A stretch of DNA of 45,085 nucleotides from contig CANJLK010000027.1 of the NCBI GenBank assembly GCA_947475465.1, positions 1 through 45,085 of the forward strand. The letters run 5' to 3'. The notes under the pieces are model-generated. The model saw nothing but the letters and a program-made list of their open reading frames with translations. It searched no databases and had not been told where the DNA came from. Both the position numbers and the translations under genes were made by a program. Within the stretch, counting starts at the first letter, position 1. Every line of letters starts with the position of its first letter. Shown here one piece after another: positions 27,523 to 35,712 of this stretch. The stretch comes from Caulobacteraceae bacterium (GTDB taxonomy: Bacteria; Pseudomonadota; Alphaproteobacteria; Caulobacterales; Caulobacteraceae).

Positions 27523-28737
27523 GTGCCCTCGCAAGCCCAACCCCACCACCTGGCGCTGGACGCCCGTGCGCTCCGCGACGCGGTGGAGGCCCACCAGCGC
27601 TACCTGGCGGGCCGCTCGGGCGGCCGCAGGCTCAGCCTCACCTACGCCGACCTCTCCAACTGCTCCCTCGATGGCGTGGACCTGCGCGAAGCCGACTTCG
27701 CCGGCGCGAATTTCACGGGCGCGACCCTGGCGCGGGCCAACCTCTCGCGCGCCATCCTGTTCGGCTCAGACCTGCGTGACGCGGACCTTCGGCGGGCCAA
27801 CCTGTCGCGCGCCGACCTGCGCGGCGCCTGCCTGCGGGGCGCGAACCTGGCCGGCGCCGAGCTGCCGGGGTGCGACCTGCGCGAAGGTCGCATCGCGCTC
27901 CAGGACAAGCTCGACGGTTTCCGCATCATCCGCCACGAGCATCGCCCCGGCGAACTGAACTACGCCGTCCTGTCGGGCGCCAATCTCTCCGGCGCCCAGA
28001 TGACCGGGGCGGTGGCCATGTCCAGCGACTTCACCGACGCCAACCTGACCGGCGCCGTGCTCTCGGGCGCCAAGCTGACCCGCGCTGTGCTCGACGGCGC
28101 GGACATGACCGACGCGGACCTCGCCGGAGCCGACCTCTCGGGCGCCTCGATGAAGCGCACGGTTCTGTCGGGCGCCATCATGGACCACACCCGGTTCGAC
28201 GATGTGGATCTCTCCGACGTCCTGCGCACCCCGCCGGCGGTGGTCTACGTGGACGAGCGGCCGCTCACCGAAATCCTCGCCGCCCACGAGGCCTACTGCG
28301 AATCCAACGGCGCGCGGGGCATGGTCACCAAGCTGTCGCACGTCGACTTCCGCCCCTTGCGGACCCTCAAGGGCCGCCACCTGACCGCGATGGTGGCGCC
28401 GGGCTCTGTGTTCTTCGGCCTGGACCTGCAGGGCGTCCACTTCCAGGGCGCGGACCTCTCCGGTTGCGATTTCCGCGGCGCCGACCTTTCCAACGCCGAC
28501 ATGCGAGGCGCCAAGCTGGCCGGCGCCCAGTTCACCCGCGCCAACCTGCGCGGCGCCCAGCTCGGACCCCTGACCATCGCCGAGGGCCGCTTCGTGCGCA
28601 CGGACTTCACCCGCGCCACCCTGCGCAACACCGACCTGCGCGGCGCCCACGCTCAGCGCACCCGCTTCCTCGAAGCCGACATGACCGGCGCCCTGCTGGA
28701 CGGCTGCGACCTGACGAACGCGGAGCTGGAGGTCTAG
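27523..28737 (+). CDS. Pentapeptide-repeat protein with internal duplication
   Basis: The 404-residue protein is built of A(D/N)LxG-type pentapeptide repeats forming a right-handed quadrilateral helix. There are two parallel blocks (about 40-235 and 280-404). Each is headed by a similar helical cap: LRDAVEAHQRYLAGRSGGRR near the N-terminus and LTEILAAHEAYCESNGARGM around residue 245, so the gene arose by duplication of a cap-plus-repeat unit. No signal peptide or helix. Function is unknown; DNA-mimic proteins of the Qnr/MfpA type share the fold but not this domain layout. Start is either GTG 27505 or GTG 27523; I chose the latter (MPSQAQPHHL). Confidence 0.9.
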   Translation: MPSQAQPHHLALDARALRDAVEAHQRYLAGRSGGRRLSLTYADLSNCSLDGVDLREADFAGANFTGATLARANLSRAILFGSDLRDADLRRANLSRADLRGACLRGANLAGAELPGCDLREGRIALQDKLDGFRIIRHEHRPGELNYAVLSGANLSGAQMTGAVAMSSDFTDANLTGAVLSGAKLTRAVLDGADMTDADLAGADLSGASMKRTVLSGAIMDHTRFDDVDLSDVLRTPPAVVYVDERPLTEILAAHEAYCESNGARGMVTKLSHVDFRPLRTLKGRHLTAMVAPGSVFFGLDLQGVHFQGADLSGCDFRGADLSNADMRGAKLAGAQFTRANLRGAQLGPLTIAEGRFVRTDFTRATLRNTDLRGAHAQRTRFLEADMTGALLDGCDLTNAELEV

Positions 28738-28780
28738 GCGCCGGCAGCGACGCGGCCCTAACCCGCAACTATCCCCATTC

Positions 28781-28886
28781 TCGTCATCCCCGGGCTTGTC
28801 CCGGGGATCCAGATGCGCCGAGCGATCCGAGATTGACCGGAGAGATGTGTGCGCCGGGATGGCCGGTACAAGCCCGGCCATGACGA
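28781..28886. repeat. Inverted pair of REP-like elements (same family as 2096-2128)
   Basis: The left arm (28781-28804, TCGTCATCCCCGGGCTTGTC...) and right arm (28863-28886) are reverse complements over 24 bp with three mismatches. Each contains an inner CCGGG palindrome. Between them lie 58 bp with no repeat. It sits between the pentapeptide gene and the convergent DUF488 gene and could serve as a two-way transcription barrier. Confidence 0.8.
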
Positions 28887-28932
28887 GCAGAGATTGTGGG
28901 TGAGCGGCGCCAACCTCGTCCGCATGAGCCCC

Positions 28933-29367
28933 CTAAAGGTTCACCACCTCGCAGCTCAGCACGCCGCGGATACGTTCCGCCAGGATCGCCCGGTGGCAAC
29001 CGGCATGGTCGGCTTCATAGCAGAGGAGCGCGATCGGCCTGTCCCTGGCCATCTCGACCGCCTTGGCCAATTCCAGCTGGGCGGCGGGCTCGGCCATGTG
29101 GTCTTCGAAGATGGCGTGCATCTCGGCGGTCCGGCCCTTTCGCGCCGCATCGCGGCCGGGCTTGGGCGTGCCCAGCTGACGCAGGTGGACATAGCCGATC
29201 CCGGCTTCGTTCAGACTGGCCGCCAACAGCGTCTTGGAAAATCCCGCCCGGCGTGAGGCCGCCACGGCGCGGACGTCCACCACGACCTCGACACCGGCCG
29301 CCGTCAGCCGGCGGATCACCGCGTCTTGGGTTTCGCGCTCATAGCCGATGGTCGCCAGCCGGTTCAT
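28933..29367 (-). CDS. DUF488 family protein
   Basis: The 144-residue protein starts NRLATIGYERETQDAVIRRL and contains VVVDVRAVAASRRAGFSK and the conserved cysteine/histidine box LLCYEADHAGCHRAILAERI. These match DUF488, a widespread uncharacterised family with an HxxxCHR-type motif, sometimes found near repair or stress genes. Transcribed alone. The upstream thioesterase gene on the same strand starts 51 bp away. Confidence 0.88.
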   Translation of the reverse strand: MNRLATIGYERETQDAVIRRLTAAGVEVVVDVRAVAASRRAGFSKTLLAASLNEAGIGYVHLRQLGTPKPGRDAARKGRTAEMHAIFEDHMAEPAAQLELAKAVEMARDRPIALLCYEADHAGCHRAILAERIRGVLSCEVVNL

Positions 29368-29418
29368 GCTCGTCTCCAGGTCCGCTCCCCATATAGGGCG
29401 GCGTGAAGGCCTGGCGAG

Positions 29419-30333
29419 CTAGAGCGTGAGACCCTCAATCACCTGGGCCTGGGCCGCGGCCAGGGCCTCGTCGCCCAGGGTGATCACCTTGCGGGTGTCG
29501 AGGTCGAAGGAAACCACCACGGCCTCGGAGACGCCCCAGGGCCTTCCGGTCGCCGGGTCCAGCAGCCAGTGGGTCAGGCGGCGCACCCTGGCGTCCGTGC
29601 CCGACAACCCGGAGCGCAGTTCGATCCGGTCCCCGGCGCGCGGCCAGGCCAGGTAGATCAGCCGGTATTCCACCGCCGCCCCGCCGGCGCGCTTGGCGCC
29701 ATTGGCGCCCGGCCGCCCGCCGGCGAACAGATTCTGCACGCCCTGCGAGATGCGCGACATGAACACCTCCGGGCGCATGCGGCCGAAGACGTCGCAATCG
29801 GCCGGCTGGATCGCTCCCATGATCGTGCGCATGACCCCCAGCGCCTCGGCGCGCGCGCCGCTTGCCTGGCTGTTCACCGGCCCGGGCGTCAGGCCCCGGG
29901 GCCCCGCACCCGCCGGGACCTCGACGCGCAGCGCCTCGGCCCGGGCCCGGACCCGTTCCGGCCAGGGGAATGGGCGACCGTCGCGGGTCGTGACGTGGGA
30001 CACCGTCGTCTCGAAGCTCGCGGCGATTTCACCGCCGCTGTGCCGCAGGATCATGGACAGGCGGGCGTCGCTTTCCCCCATCTCCAGCACGCCGCCGGTC
30101 ATGGTCAGTCCCACGCCGGGCCGCGCCTCACGGATGAACCGGATGTGGTGCTCACCGACCATCAGGGTCGATAGCGCGTCGGGCGAAAAGGCGCGCGGCA
30201 TGCCCAGCTCCGCGGCCAGGCCCATCAGCGCCTCCGTGGCGCGGACCACGTAGAAGCCGACATTCATGTGCCCCATGATGTCGCACTCCCAGCTTTCGAC
30301 GCTGCCCTTCCAGATCTCCACGCCGTCGCCCAC
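29419..30333 (-). CDS. Tandem hot-dog thioesterase-like protein
   Basis: The 304-residue protein has two hot-dog domains in tandem. The first starts VEIWKGSVESWECDIMGHMN, with the D-x-M/x-G-H-M-N signature of 4HBT-type thioesterases. The second (about 160-300) starts GAIQPADCDVFGRMRPEVFMS, where the H is R and the catalytic-type residues are less typical. The linker holds AEALRVEVPAGAGPRGLTPG. Acyl-CoA or acyl-ACP hydrolysis is inferred. The second domain may be structural. It lies upstream of DUF488 on the same strand without a clear functional link. Confidence 0.8.
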   Translation of the reverse strand: MGDGVEIWKGSVESWECDIMGHMNVGFYVVRATEALMGLAAELGMPRAFSPDALSTLMVGEHHIRFIREARPGVGLTMTGGVLEMGESDARLSMILRHSGGEIAASFETTVSHVTTRDGRPFPWPERVRARAEALRVEVPAGAGPRGLTPGPVNSQASGARAEALGVMRTIMGAIQPADCDVFGRMRPEVFMSRISQGVQNLFAGGRPGANGAKRAGGAAVEYRLIYLAWPRAGDRIELRSGLSGTDARVRRLTHWLLDPATGRPWGVSEAVVVSFDLDTRKVITLGDEALAAAQAQVIEGLTL

Positions 30334-30386
30334 CGCTCGCTCCCGTCCGTTGCCGGGCGAGCTTAGGGGTGGTTGGGGGGCGAAGC

Positions 30387-30587
30387 CTAGCGTTCGCCTC
30401 GCGCCGAGCCGTCGCCGGCGCCCTGGCGAGGCTCGGGGTTCTTCGGCGGGCCGCCAGCTTCGACCCCGTCGTCCTTACGAACGGAGGGATAGGCCTGCGG
30501 CGTTCCCGCGCCCCGGTTGGCATCCGGCGGCGTGCGGGCGGCGTTGGCCTTGCGGCCGGGGCTCTGGTCCTTGTCGTCGCTGGCCAT
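30387..30587 (-). CDS. Small hydrophilic protein, probably disordered
   Basis: The 66-residue protein starts MASDDKDQSPGRKANAARTP and is rich in P, G, A, D, R and K, without hydrophobic segments or known motifs. It has a good Shine-Dalgarno (CAGGAG, 6 nt before ATG), which is the main argument that it is real. A perfect 14-bp palindrome (TGCTGGCGCCAGCA, 30600-30613) lies 12 nt upstream of the start codon on its leader side. It could be an operator or a hairpin. Function is unknown. Confidence 0.6.
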   Translation of the reverse strand: MASDDKDQSPGRKANAARTPPDANRGAGTPQAYPSVRKDDGVEAGGPPKNPEPRQGAGDGSARGER

Positions 30588-30599
30588 GGCGATCTCCTG

Positions 30600-30613
30600 T
30601 GCTGGCGCCAGCA
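30600..30613 (-). promoter_or_regulatory. Perfect 14-bp palindrome upstream of the small hydrophilic protein gene
   Basis: TGCTGGCGCCAGCA is fully self-complementary and directly precedes the CAGGAG ribosome site of the gene ending at 30387. No terminator-like T run follows. An operator is plausible but unproven. Confidence 0.35.
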
Positions 30614-30724
30614 AAGCGTGCGACCCCCGCCGGGCGTTCCAGGCAAGCGCGGCTGTAACCTTCGGCATCTCGCGCGCGAATGGCAGTTGTGCCAAGCTGA
30701 CCGCGACCTGTAGATGACGACTCT

Positions 30725-31549
30725 ATGGCCAAGCCAAAGACCATGTTGGTCTACCGCCACGCCGGCGTCACCCGCGCAACCCACTGGATCAACGTTCTGG
30801 CGCTGACCCTGCTGCTGATGAGCGGGCTCAACATCTTCGGCGCCCACCCGGCCCTCTACTGGGGCCAGAAGGCGACTTTCGCCCACCCCTGGCTGTCGAT
30901 CACCGCTGAGACCCACGGCAATTCGACTATCGGCGTCACCCAGATCGGCGGGGCGAAGTTCGATACGACCGGGGTCCTGGGCTATTCCGGCAAGCCCGGC
31001 GCCCGCCAGCCGGTGGCCTTTCCGGCCTGGGCGACCGTGCCCAGCTACCGCGACCTTGCCGACAGCCGGCACTGGCACTTCTTCTTCGCCTGGCTGTTCG
31101 TGCTGAACGGCCTGGTCTATTGGCTGGTGGGCCTGGCCGGCGGCCATATCGTCAGGGATCTGGTTCCGACCCGGGCTGACATCAGGCCGACCAACCTGTG
31201 GCATGAGGTCGTCACCCACGCGAAGCTGAAGTTCCCCAAGGGGGAGGAGGCCCGCCGCTACAACGTCCTGCAGAAGGGCGCCTACCTGGGCGTGGCCCTG
31301 GTCCTGCTGCCGCTGATGGTCGCCACGGGGCTCACCATGTCGCCCGGATTCAACGCCGCCGCCCCCTGGCTGCTCGACCTCCTGGGCGGCCGCCAATCGG
31401 CGCGGACCCTCCATTTCCTGGCGGCCTGGGCCATCGTCGCCTTTGTTCTGCTGCACCTCTTCATGGTCGTGGCTTCGGGGACCTGGAACAACATCCGCTC
31501 GATGATCACCGGGCGCTACGCCATCGTCCCCGACGGAGACGCCCGATGA
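30725..31549 (+). CDS. Membrane cytochrome b (cytochrome b561 family), partner of the molybdopterin enzyme
   Basis: The 274-residue protein has about four transmembrane helices and the histidines expected of a di-heme cytochrome b: H12 and H20 in YRHAGVTRATHWIN, RHWHFFFAWLFVLNGL (about 120), and RTLHFLAAWAIVAFVLLHLF near residue 235. The long periplasmic loop (about 40-110) and C-terminal segment are polar. It should pass electrons between quinones and the following periplasmic oxidoreductase, whose ATG overlaps this stop by 4 bp (ATGA), so the two are translationally coupled. It is not MsrQ-like in length or motif, so the exact partner pathway is open. Confidence 0.9.
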   Translation: MAKPKTMLVYRHAGVTRATHWINVLALTLLLMSGLNIFGAHPALYWGQKATFAHPWLSITAETHGNSTIGVTQIGGAKFDTTGVLGYSGKPGARQPVAFPAWATVPSYRDLADSRHWHFFFAWLFVLNGLVYWLVGLAGGHIVRDLVPTRADIRPTNLWHEVVTHAKLKFPKGEEARRYNVLQKGAYLGVALVLLPLMVATGLTMSPGFNAAAPWLLDLLGGRQSARTLHFLAAWAIVAFVLLHLFMVVASGTWNNIRSMITGRYAIVPDGDAR

Positions 31550-32325
31550 GCGCGCCCACCACCACCCGCCGCGGCTGGCTTAAAGCCGCCTCCGCCGCGG
31601 CCGGCGGACTTTGGCTGGCGGCCTGCGACCGGATCACCGCCAATCCCAAGGCCATCGGCTTCCTGCAGAGCGCCGAGGGCCTGACGCGCCGCGCCCAGCG
31701 CCTGGTCGCCGACCGCAAGGCCCTGGCCCACGAATACAAGGCCAGCGATATCTCCGGCGACTTCCGGCCCAACGGCTCCATCGATCCCGCCGAACCGGAT
31801 TACCGCGCCCATGTGGCCCAGGGTTTCGCCAACTATCGGCTGGTGGTGGACGGGCTGGTGGAACGCCCCTTGTCGCTCAGCCTGGCGGACCTGCGGGCCT
31901 TGCCGTCGCGGACCCAGATCACCCGCCACGACTGTGTCGAGGGCTGGTCGTCGATCGCCAAATGGCATGGCGCGCGCCTAGGTCCCCTGCTGGACCAGGC
32001 CGGCCTAAAGCCGCAGGCCCGTTACATCGTCTTCCACTGCGCCGACAGCCTGGAGCCGCAGCCGGACGGGTCGGGACAGTATTACGAGAGCATCGACCTG
32101 ATCGACGCCTACCACCCGCAGACCATCCTGGCCTACGCCATGAACGACTTCGCCTTGCCGGTCCGCCACGGGGCGCCCATCCGCCTGAGGGTGGAGCGGC
32201 AGCTGGGCTACAAGCAGGCCAAGTACATCATGCGTGTCGAGGCCGTGGCCGACTTCGCCCACATCGCCCGCGGCAAGGGCGGCTTCTGGGAAGACCGCGG
32301 CTACGAGTGGTACGCAGGGATCTAG
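31546..32325 (+). CDS. Tat-exported molybdopterin-dependent oxidoreductase (sulfite-oxidase family)
   Basis: The 259-residue protein has a Tat signal with a lipobox (TTRRGWLKAASAAAGGLWLAAC, cut just before C24), so it is probably an exported lipoprotein. The molybdopterin ligand cysteine is C130 in RHDCVEGWSSIAKWHGARLG, typical of the sulfite oxidase/MsrP fold. The rest contains VFHCADSLEPQPDG and HGAPIRLRVERQLGYKQAKY. It is shorter than E. coli MsrP (334). The cytochrome b coupled in front supplies or takes electrons. The substrate cannot be deduced from sequence alone: sulfite, methionine sulfoxide or another sulfoxide are all possible. Confidence 0.92.
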   Translation: MSAPTTTRRGWLKAASAAAGGLWLAACDRITANPKAIGFLQSAEGLTRRAQRLVADRKALAHEYKASDISGDFRPNGSIDPAEPDYRAHVAQGFANYRLVVDGLVERPLSLSLADLRALPSRTQITRHDCVEGWSSIAKWHGARLGPLLDQAGLKPQARYIVFHCADSLEPQPDGSGQYYESIDLIDAYHPQTILAYAMNDFALPVRHGAPIRLRVERQLGYKQAKYIMRVEAVADFAHIARGKGGFWEDRGYEWYAGI

Positions 32326-32346
32326 TTTCGCCAACTGCGTCGTCAG

Positions 32347-32372
32347 ATCCTCCCCCTCAGGGGGAGGATTTT
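32347..32372 (+). terminator. Rho-independent terminator after the molybdopterin enzyme gene
   Basis: ATCCTCCCC (32347-32355) pairs with GGGGAGGAT (32361-32369), with a CTCAG loop, followed by TTTT. It lies between two convergent genes and shares sequence with the tips of the dispersed repeat at 4951-5086. The sequence is nearly symmetric, so it may also act on the minus strand. Confidence 0.65.
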
Positions 32373-32376
32373 CCGC

Positions 32377-33213
32377 TCAATAAGGCGAGACCGTCATGGC
32401 CTCGGTCTCTTTCGCGCAGAAGCCGGCGGCGGGCGCCGGGCCGGCCTTGCGCGCGGCATCGATCTCCTTGCGGGCGACGGTCATGTCCTTGAGGAACTCG
32501 GCATTTGCGTGCAGGGCGGCGACCACGATCGAGGCGTTGGTGCGGCCGGCCTCGGCGGCGCTGAGGTTGTGCACGCCGCAGATCACACGGCCCTCGCCGA
32601 ACGCCCGGCCGCGGGCCAGGATTTCCGTGGCGCGGTCAGGCGCCAACTCGGCTAGGATCAGCGCCACCGACCAGCCCCAGGTGTTGTGGCCGGACGGATA
32701 GTCGGGACTGGCGGCCAGGGAGGCGGTCTTCTCCACGCAGGTTGGGCCCTCGTCGATGAGGAACGGCCGCTTGCGCTTGTAGATGTCCTTGGAGCGGTCG
32801 ACCGCCTGCTTGTCGTCCATCTGCAGCCGGCCCAGCATCTTGACGACGGTCGGGGCGTTGGCGGGCGACAATTCGACCCCCAGGGCGCAGGCCATGCCGT
32901 GGAGGATATTGCGCTGGTCCGCGTCATCCTGGGCCAGGGCCCAGCGGGGCGTATTCTCCAGGGCGCGCGTGGCCTTGTAGGCCGTCCGGTCGGTCTCATA
33001 TCGCACCGTGCCCGCCACCGGCGCTGGCGGCAGGATTTTGTAGGTGTCGGGCATGGCCGCGCCCAGGTAGCCGGTCACGCCCGGCGCGCCGGCCCGGGCG
33101 ATCGGCGGCTCGGCCATCGTCTCGGATTGCGGGGCTGGCGCAGCGCCCATCGTCGCGACCGCCGCCGCCGCCAGCCCAAGGCGCTTCCAGTCCATGCCGC
33201 GACTCCCTGCCAT
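32377..33213 (-). CDS. PAP2/class A acid phosphatase-like exported protein lacking the motif-3 Asp
   Basis: The 278-residue protein has an N-terminal signal peptide (RLGLAAAAVATMGAAPAP) and the PAP2 phosphatase signatures: K142-x6-R149-P150 in SKDIYKRKRP, P-S-G-H at 173-176, and the last motif with R209 and H215 (GRVICGVHNLSAAEAGR). In class A acid phosphatases that last motif reads S-R-x5-H-x3-D. Here residue 208 is Gly and the Asp position (219) is Ala, with a Glu two residues later. The nucleophile His215 is present. So it is a phosphatase relative whose activity is uncertain. Nearby phosphate genes suggest phosphate release in the periplasm. Confidence 0.88.
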   Translation of the reverse strand: MAGSRGMDWKRLGLAAAAVATMGAAPAPQSETMAEPPIARAGAPGVTGYLGAAMPDTYKILPPAPVAGTVRYETDRTAYKATRALENTPRWALAQDDADQRNILHGMACALGVELSPANAPTVVKMLGRLQMDDKQAVDRSKDIYKRKRPFLIDEGPTCVEKTASLAASPDYPSGHNTWGWSVALILAELAPDRATEILARGRAFGEGRVICGVHNLSAAEAGRTNASIVVAALHANAEFLKDMTVARKEIDAARKAGPAPAAGFCAKETEAMTVSPY

Positions 33214-33276
33214 GGCCTGCGATCTTGCGGTGGCCCTGTGACCGTTTCAACCGCGGCTGTCCCGGTCCGGGCCCGT

Positions 33277-34335
33277 TCAGGCCTTTTGGAACAAACTCGA
33301 CCAGTTGCGCTTCTCGCGGGTCTTCCACGATCCGCGATGCCAGGCGTCCGACGCGATCAGCGGGATCACCGTGGTGGCTTCGGCGAAGACCATCTGCTCC
33401 CAGGTGACGTCGACCTTGCCCCAGGAACAGGCCTCTTTAAGCGTCGAGGACGAGCAGGCCCCGTCGCGCACGTCGGCGACAGTGATCTGCACTGCGTATT
33501 TGTGCATCTCCGCCTCGTGGCCGAGGATTTCGGCGCAGACCACGGTGTCCTGGGCGAAGTTCTTGGGCACGCCGCCGCCCACCATCAGCAGGCCGGTGGT
33601 CCCGGCCTTGATCTTGATGTCGGTCAGTTCGCGGAAGTCGGCCACCGCGTCGATGGTGAGGTAGGGCTTGCCGGCCTTCATCCGTTCCACCTGGTGCTTC
33701 ACCAGCCCAAAGCCCGCCGAAGAGTCGGTGAACGCCGGGCAGAAGATCGGCACGCCCTCGCGCCAGGCCGTCTCGATCAGGCTCTCGGGCTTCTTCGCAT
33801 TGCCCGCGGCCAGCCACTTGCCCATCTCCCAGATGAACTCACGGCTGGAATAGGGGCGCGGCTCCAGGCTCTCGCAGATCTCGAAGATCGTGCCGTCGCA
33901 GTTCTGGAGCTCTTCCTCGTCGATATAGGTGTCGTAGATGCGGTCGATGTAGAGGTCGCGCAGGTCGCGGTCGTCGACGTTCGATTGCGCCTGGTAGTGC
34001 TTGAAGCCCAGGGCCTCGAAGAAATCCATGTCGACGATGGAGGCGCCGGTCGAGACGATCACGTCGATCATCCCGTACTTCACCATGTCGCGGTAGATGT
34101 GCATGCAGCCGCCGGCCGAGGTTGAGCCGGCGAGCGTCAGCCATGTCGAGCAGGAGGGGTCTTCCAGGCTCATCGACCAGATGTCGGCGGCGCGCGCCGT
34201 GTCGCGGCTGGTGAAGCTCATCTTGCGCATGGCGTCGATCACCGGCCGGGCGTCGTACTGGTCGATGGCCACGTGCTCGACGGTGTTGGCCAGCAGTTCG
34301 GCCTTGCGGTTCGACTTCTGAACGTCAGCGTTCAT
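33277..34335 (-). CDS. Deoxyhypusine synthase-like protein (putative polyamine enzyme)
   Basis: The 352-residue protein matches the deoxyhypusine synthase family: LTLAGSTSAGGCMHIYRDMV, VSTGASIVDMDFFEALG, a central FCPAFTDSSAGFGLV and GGGVPKNFAQDTVV. The catalytic lysine of DHS is conserved (SWGKVDVTW, K307), followed by EATTVIPLIASDAW. Bacteria have no eIF5A, so hypusine formation is not the role. Bacterial members are thought to make other polyamine adducts such as homospermidine. The gene follows ornithine decarboxylase on the same strand with 97 bp between, so both may form a polyamine pathway using putrescine. Strong Shine-Dalgarno (GAGGAAAC) before ATG. Confidence 0.93.
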   Translation of the reverse strand: MNADVQKSNRKAELLANTVEHVAIDQYDARPVIDAMRKMSFTSRDTARAADIWSMSLEDPSCSTWLTLAGSTSAGGCMHIYRDMVKYGMIDVIVSTGASIVDMDFFEALGFKHYQAQSNVDDRDLRDLYIDRIYDTYIDEEELQNCDGTIFEICESLEPRPYSSREFIWEMGKWLAAGNAKKPESLIETAWREGVPIFCPAFTDSSAGFGLVKHQVERMKAGKPYLTIDAVADFRELTDIKIKAGTTGLLMVGGGVPKNFAQDTVVCAEILGHEAEMHKYAVQITVADVRDGACSSSTLKEACSWGKVDVTWEQMVFAEATTVIPLIASDAWHRGSWKTREKRNWSSLFQKA

Positions 34336-34432
34336 TCTCTAAGTTTCCTCGTGAGTTTGAGCGCCCGTCCACAGAATGACGCGACCGGGACGGACGACCG
34401 GCCGCGCCTATAACTCGCAATCGTGTCAGTCG

Positions 34433-35704
34433 TTACCGCTTGCGGCGGCTCTTGCCGGCGCGGCCCTTGGGACGCGAGAAGCGGACCACCTTGCGCTCCT
34501 CTTCCTGCTGCTCGCGCGGCAGGCGGATGGCGCGGCCGGCCAGCCCGAACATCGAGGCCATGGGCGCGTCGGAAACCTCAACGGTCTCGGCGTCGCCAAA
34601 CCCGTTGAAGCGGGTGTTCATGGCCACGCCATAGGCGCCCAGCATGCCGATCTCCACATAGTCGCCCTCGCGGACGTCTTCCGGCAGCCAGAAGGGGCCA
34701 GGCATGTGGTCGAGGCTGTCACAGGTGGGGCCGTAGAAGCGGAAGGGCTTCAGATTGCCGTCGACTTCGGTCGCCACGCCGCCATCGTTTCGGAACAGCT
34801 TCACGGGGAAGGGCCACTTGGTGTGGGCCGCGTCGAACAGGCTGCCGTAGCTGCCGTCGTTCAGATAGAGCGCGTCGCCCTTCTTCAGCTCGACCTTCGT
34901 CAGGATCGATGAGGCTTCGGCGACCAGCGCCCGGCCAGGCTCGCACCAAAGCTCGGTGTCCTCGTGGACCATCATCTCGGCGAAGCCGCGGTCGATCGAG
35001 TCGATGTAGTCGGCCATCTCCGGCGGCATCATGCCCGGATAGACCGAGGGGAAGCCGCCACCGACGTCGACGATGTCGACCATCACCCCGGCCCGCACGA
35101 TGGCGCGGCTGGCCTGGGCCATGGCGGCCTGGAAGGCGGTCGGGCGCATGCACTGGCTGCCCACGTGGAAGGAGACACCCATCCGGCCCTGGGTGGCCTG
35201 ACGCGCGGCCAGCAGCAGGGAGGAGGCCTCGTGGCTCTCGACGCCGAACTTGCCCGACAGGGAATAGGCCGCACCCTCGGCCGAGACCGCCAGGCGTACG
35301 ATCAGGGTCAGGTCGGCGGCGCCGTCCGTGGAGTCGAGGATCTTCGCCAGTTCCTCATGGGTGTCGAGCGCGAACGCCGTGACGCCATGGTCGAAATAGG
35401 CGCTGCGGATGGCGCTGCGGCTCTTCACCGGGTGCATGAAGGCCATGCGCGCGCCAGGCGCGTGCCGGACCACCAGCTCGATCTCGGGGATCGAGGCCAC
35501 GTCGAAGGACATGACGCCATTGGCGGCGAGGGTTTCGATCACCCACGGCGAAGGGTTCGCCTTCACAGCGTAGAAAACGTCGCCCTTAAATCTGTCCTGG
35601 AACCAGCGCGCCGCTGTCGCTACCGCGTCCGGCCGCGCGAGAGCGACAGGACGTTCCGGGGAGCGATCGCGGACCAGGTCCAGGGGCGTATGATACGTGT
35701 GCAA
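34433..35704 (-). CDS. Ornithine decarboxylase (PLP-dependent, fold III)
   Basis: The enzyme makes putrescine from ornithine. The sequence has the PLP lysine in DVFYAVKANPSPWV, FDVASIPEIELV, the HVGSQ motif, DVGGGFPSVYPG, EPGRALVAEASS, NDGSYGSLFD and GPTCDSLD with the specificity-helix cysteine. I place the start at TTG 35704 (MHTYHTPLDLVRD, 423 residues), because it lies about 10 nt after GGGGG. The longer frame reaches a TTG at 35737. The TTG is in the loop of a 6-bp hairpin (TACGTG..CACGTA, 35694-35712), so translation may be regulated. The C-terminus is basic (SRRKR). Ornithine versus lysine use is not proven. It precedes the DHS-like gene. Confidence 0.93.
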   Translation of the reverse strand: MHTYHTPLDLVRDRSPERPVALARPDAVATAARWFQDRFKGDVFYAVKANPSPWVIETLAANGVMSFDVASIPEIELVVRHAPGARMAFMHPVKSRSAIRSAYFDHGVTAFALDTHEELAKILDSTDGAADLTLIVRLAVSAEGAAYSLSGKFGVESHEASSLLLAARQATQGRMGVSFHVGSQCMRPTAFQAAMAQASRAIVRAGVMVDIVDVGGGFPSVYPGMMPPEMADYIDSIDRGFAEMMVHEDTELWCEPGRALVAEASSILTKVELKKGDALYLNDGSYGSLFDAAHTKWPFPVKLFRNDGGVATEVDGNLKPFRFYGPTCDSLDHMPGPFWLPEDVREGDYVEIGMLGAYGVAMNTRFNGFGDAETVEVSDAPMASMFGLAGRAIRLPREQQEEERKVVRFSRPKGRAGKSRRKR

Positions 35705-35712
35705 TTCACGTA
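35694..35712 (-). promoter_or_regulatory. Hairpin with the odc TTG start codon in its loop
   Basis: TACGTG pairs with CACGTA over 6 bp (35694-35699 with 35707-35712). The 7-nt loop, AATTGCA on the minus strand, contains the probable start TTG at 35704. GGGGG (35714-35718) lies directly upstream. This would make the start codon accessible only in a loop and open to control, but no ligand-binding structure is visible. Confidence 0.4.
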
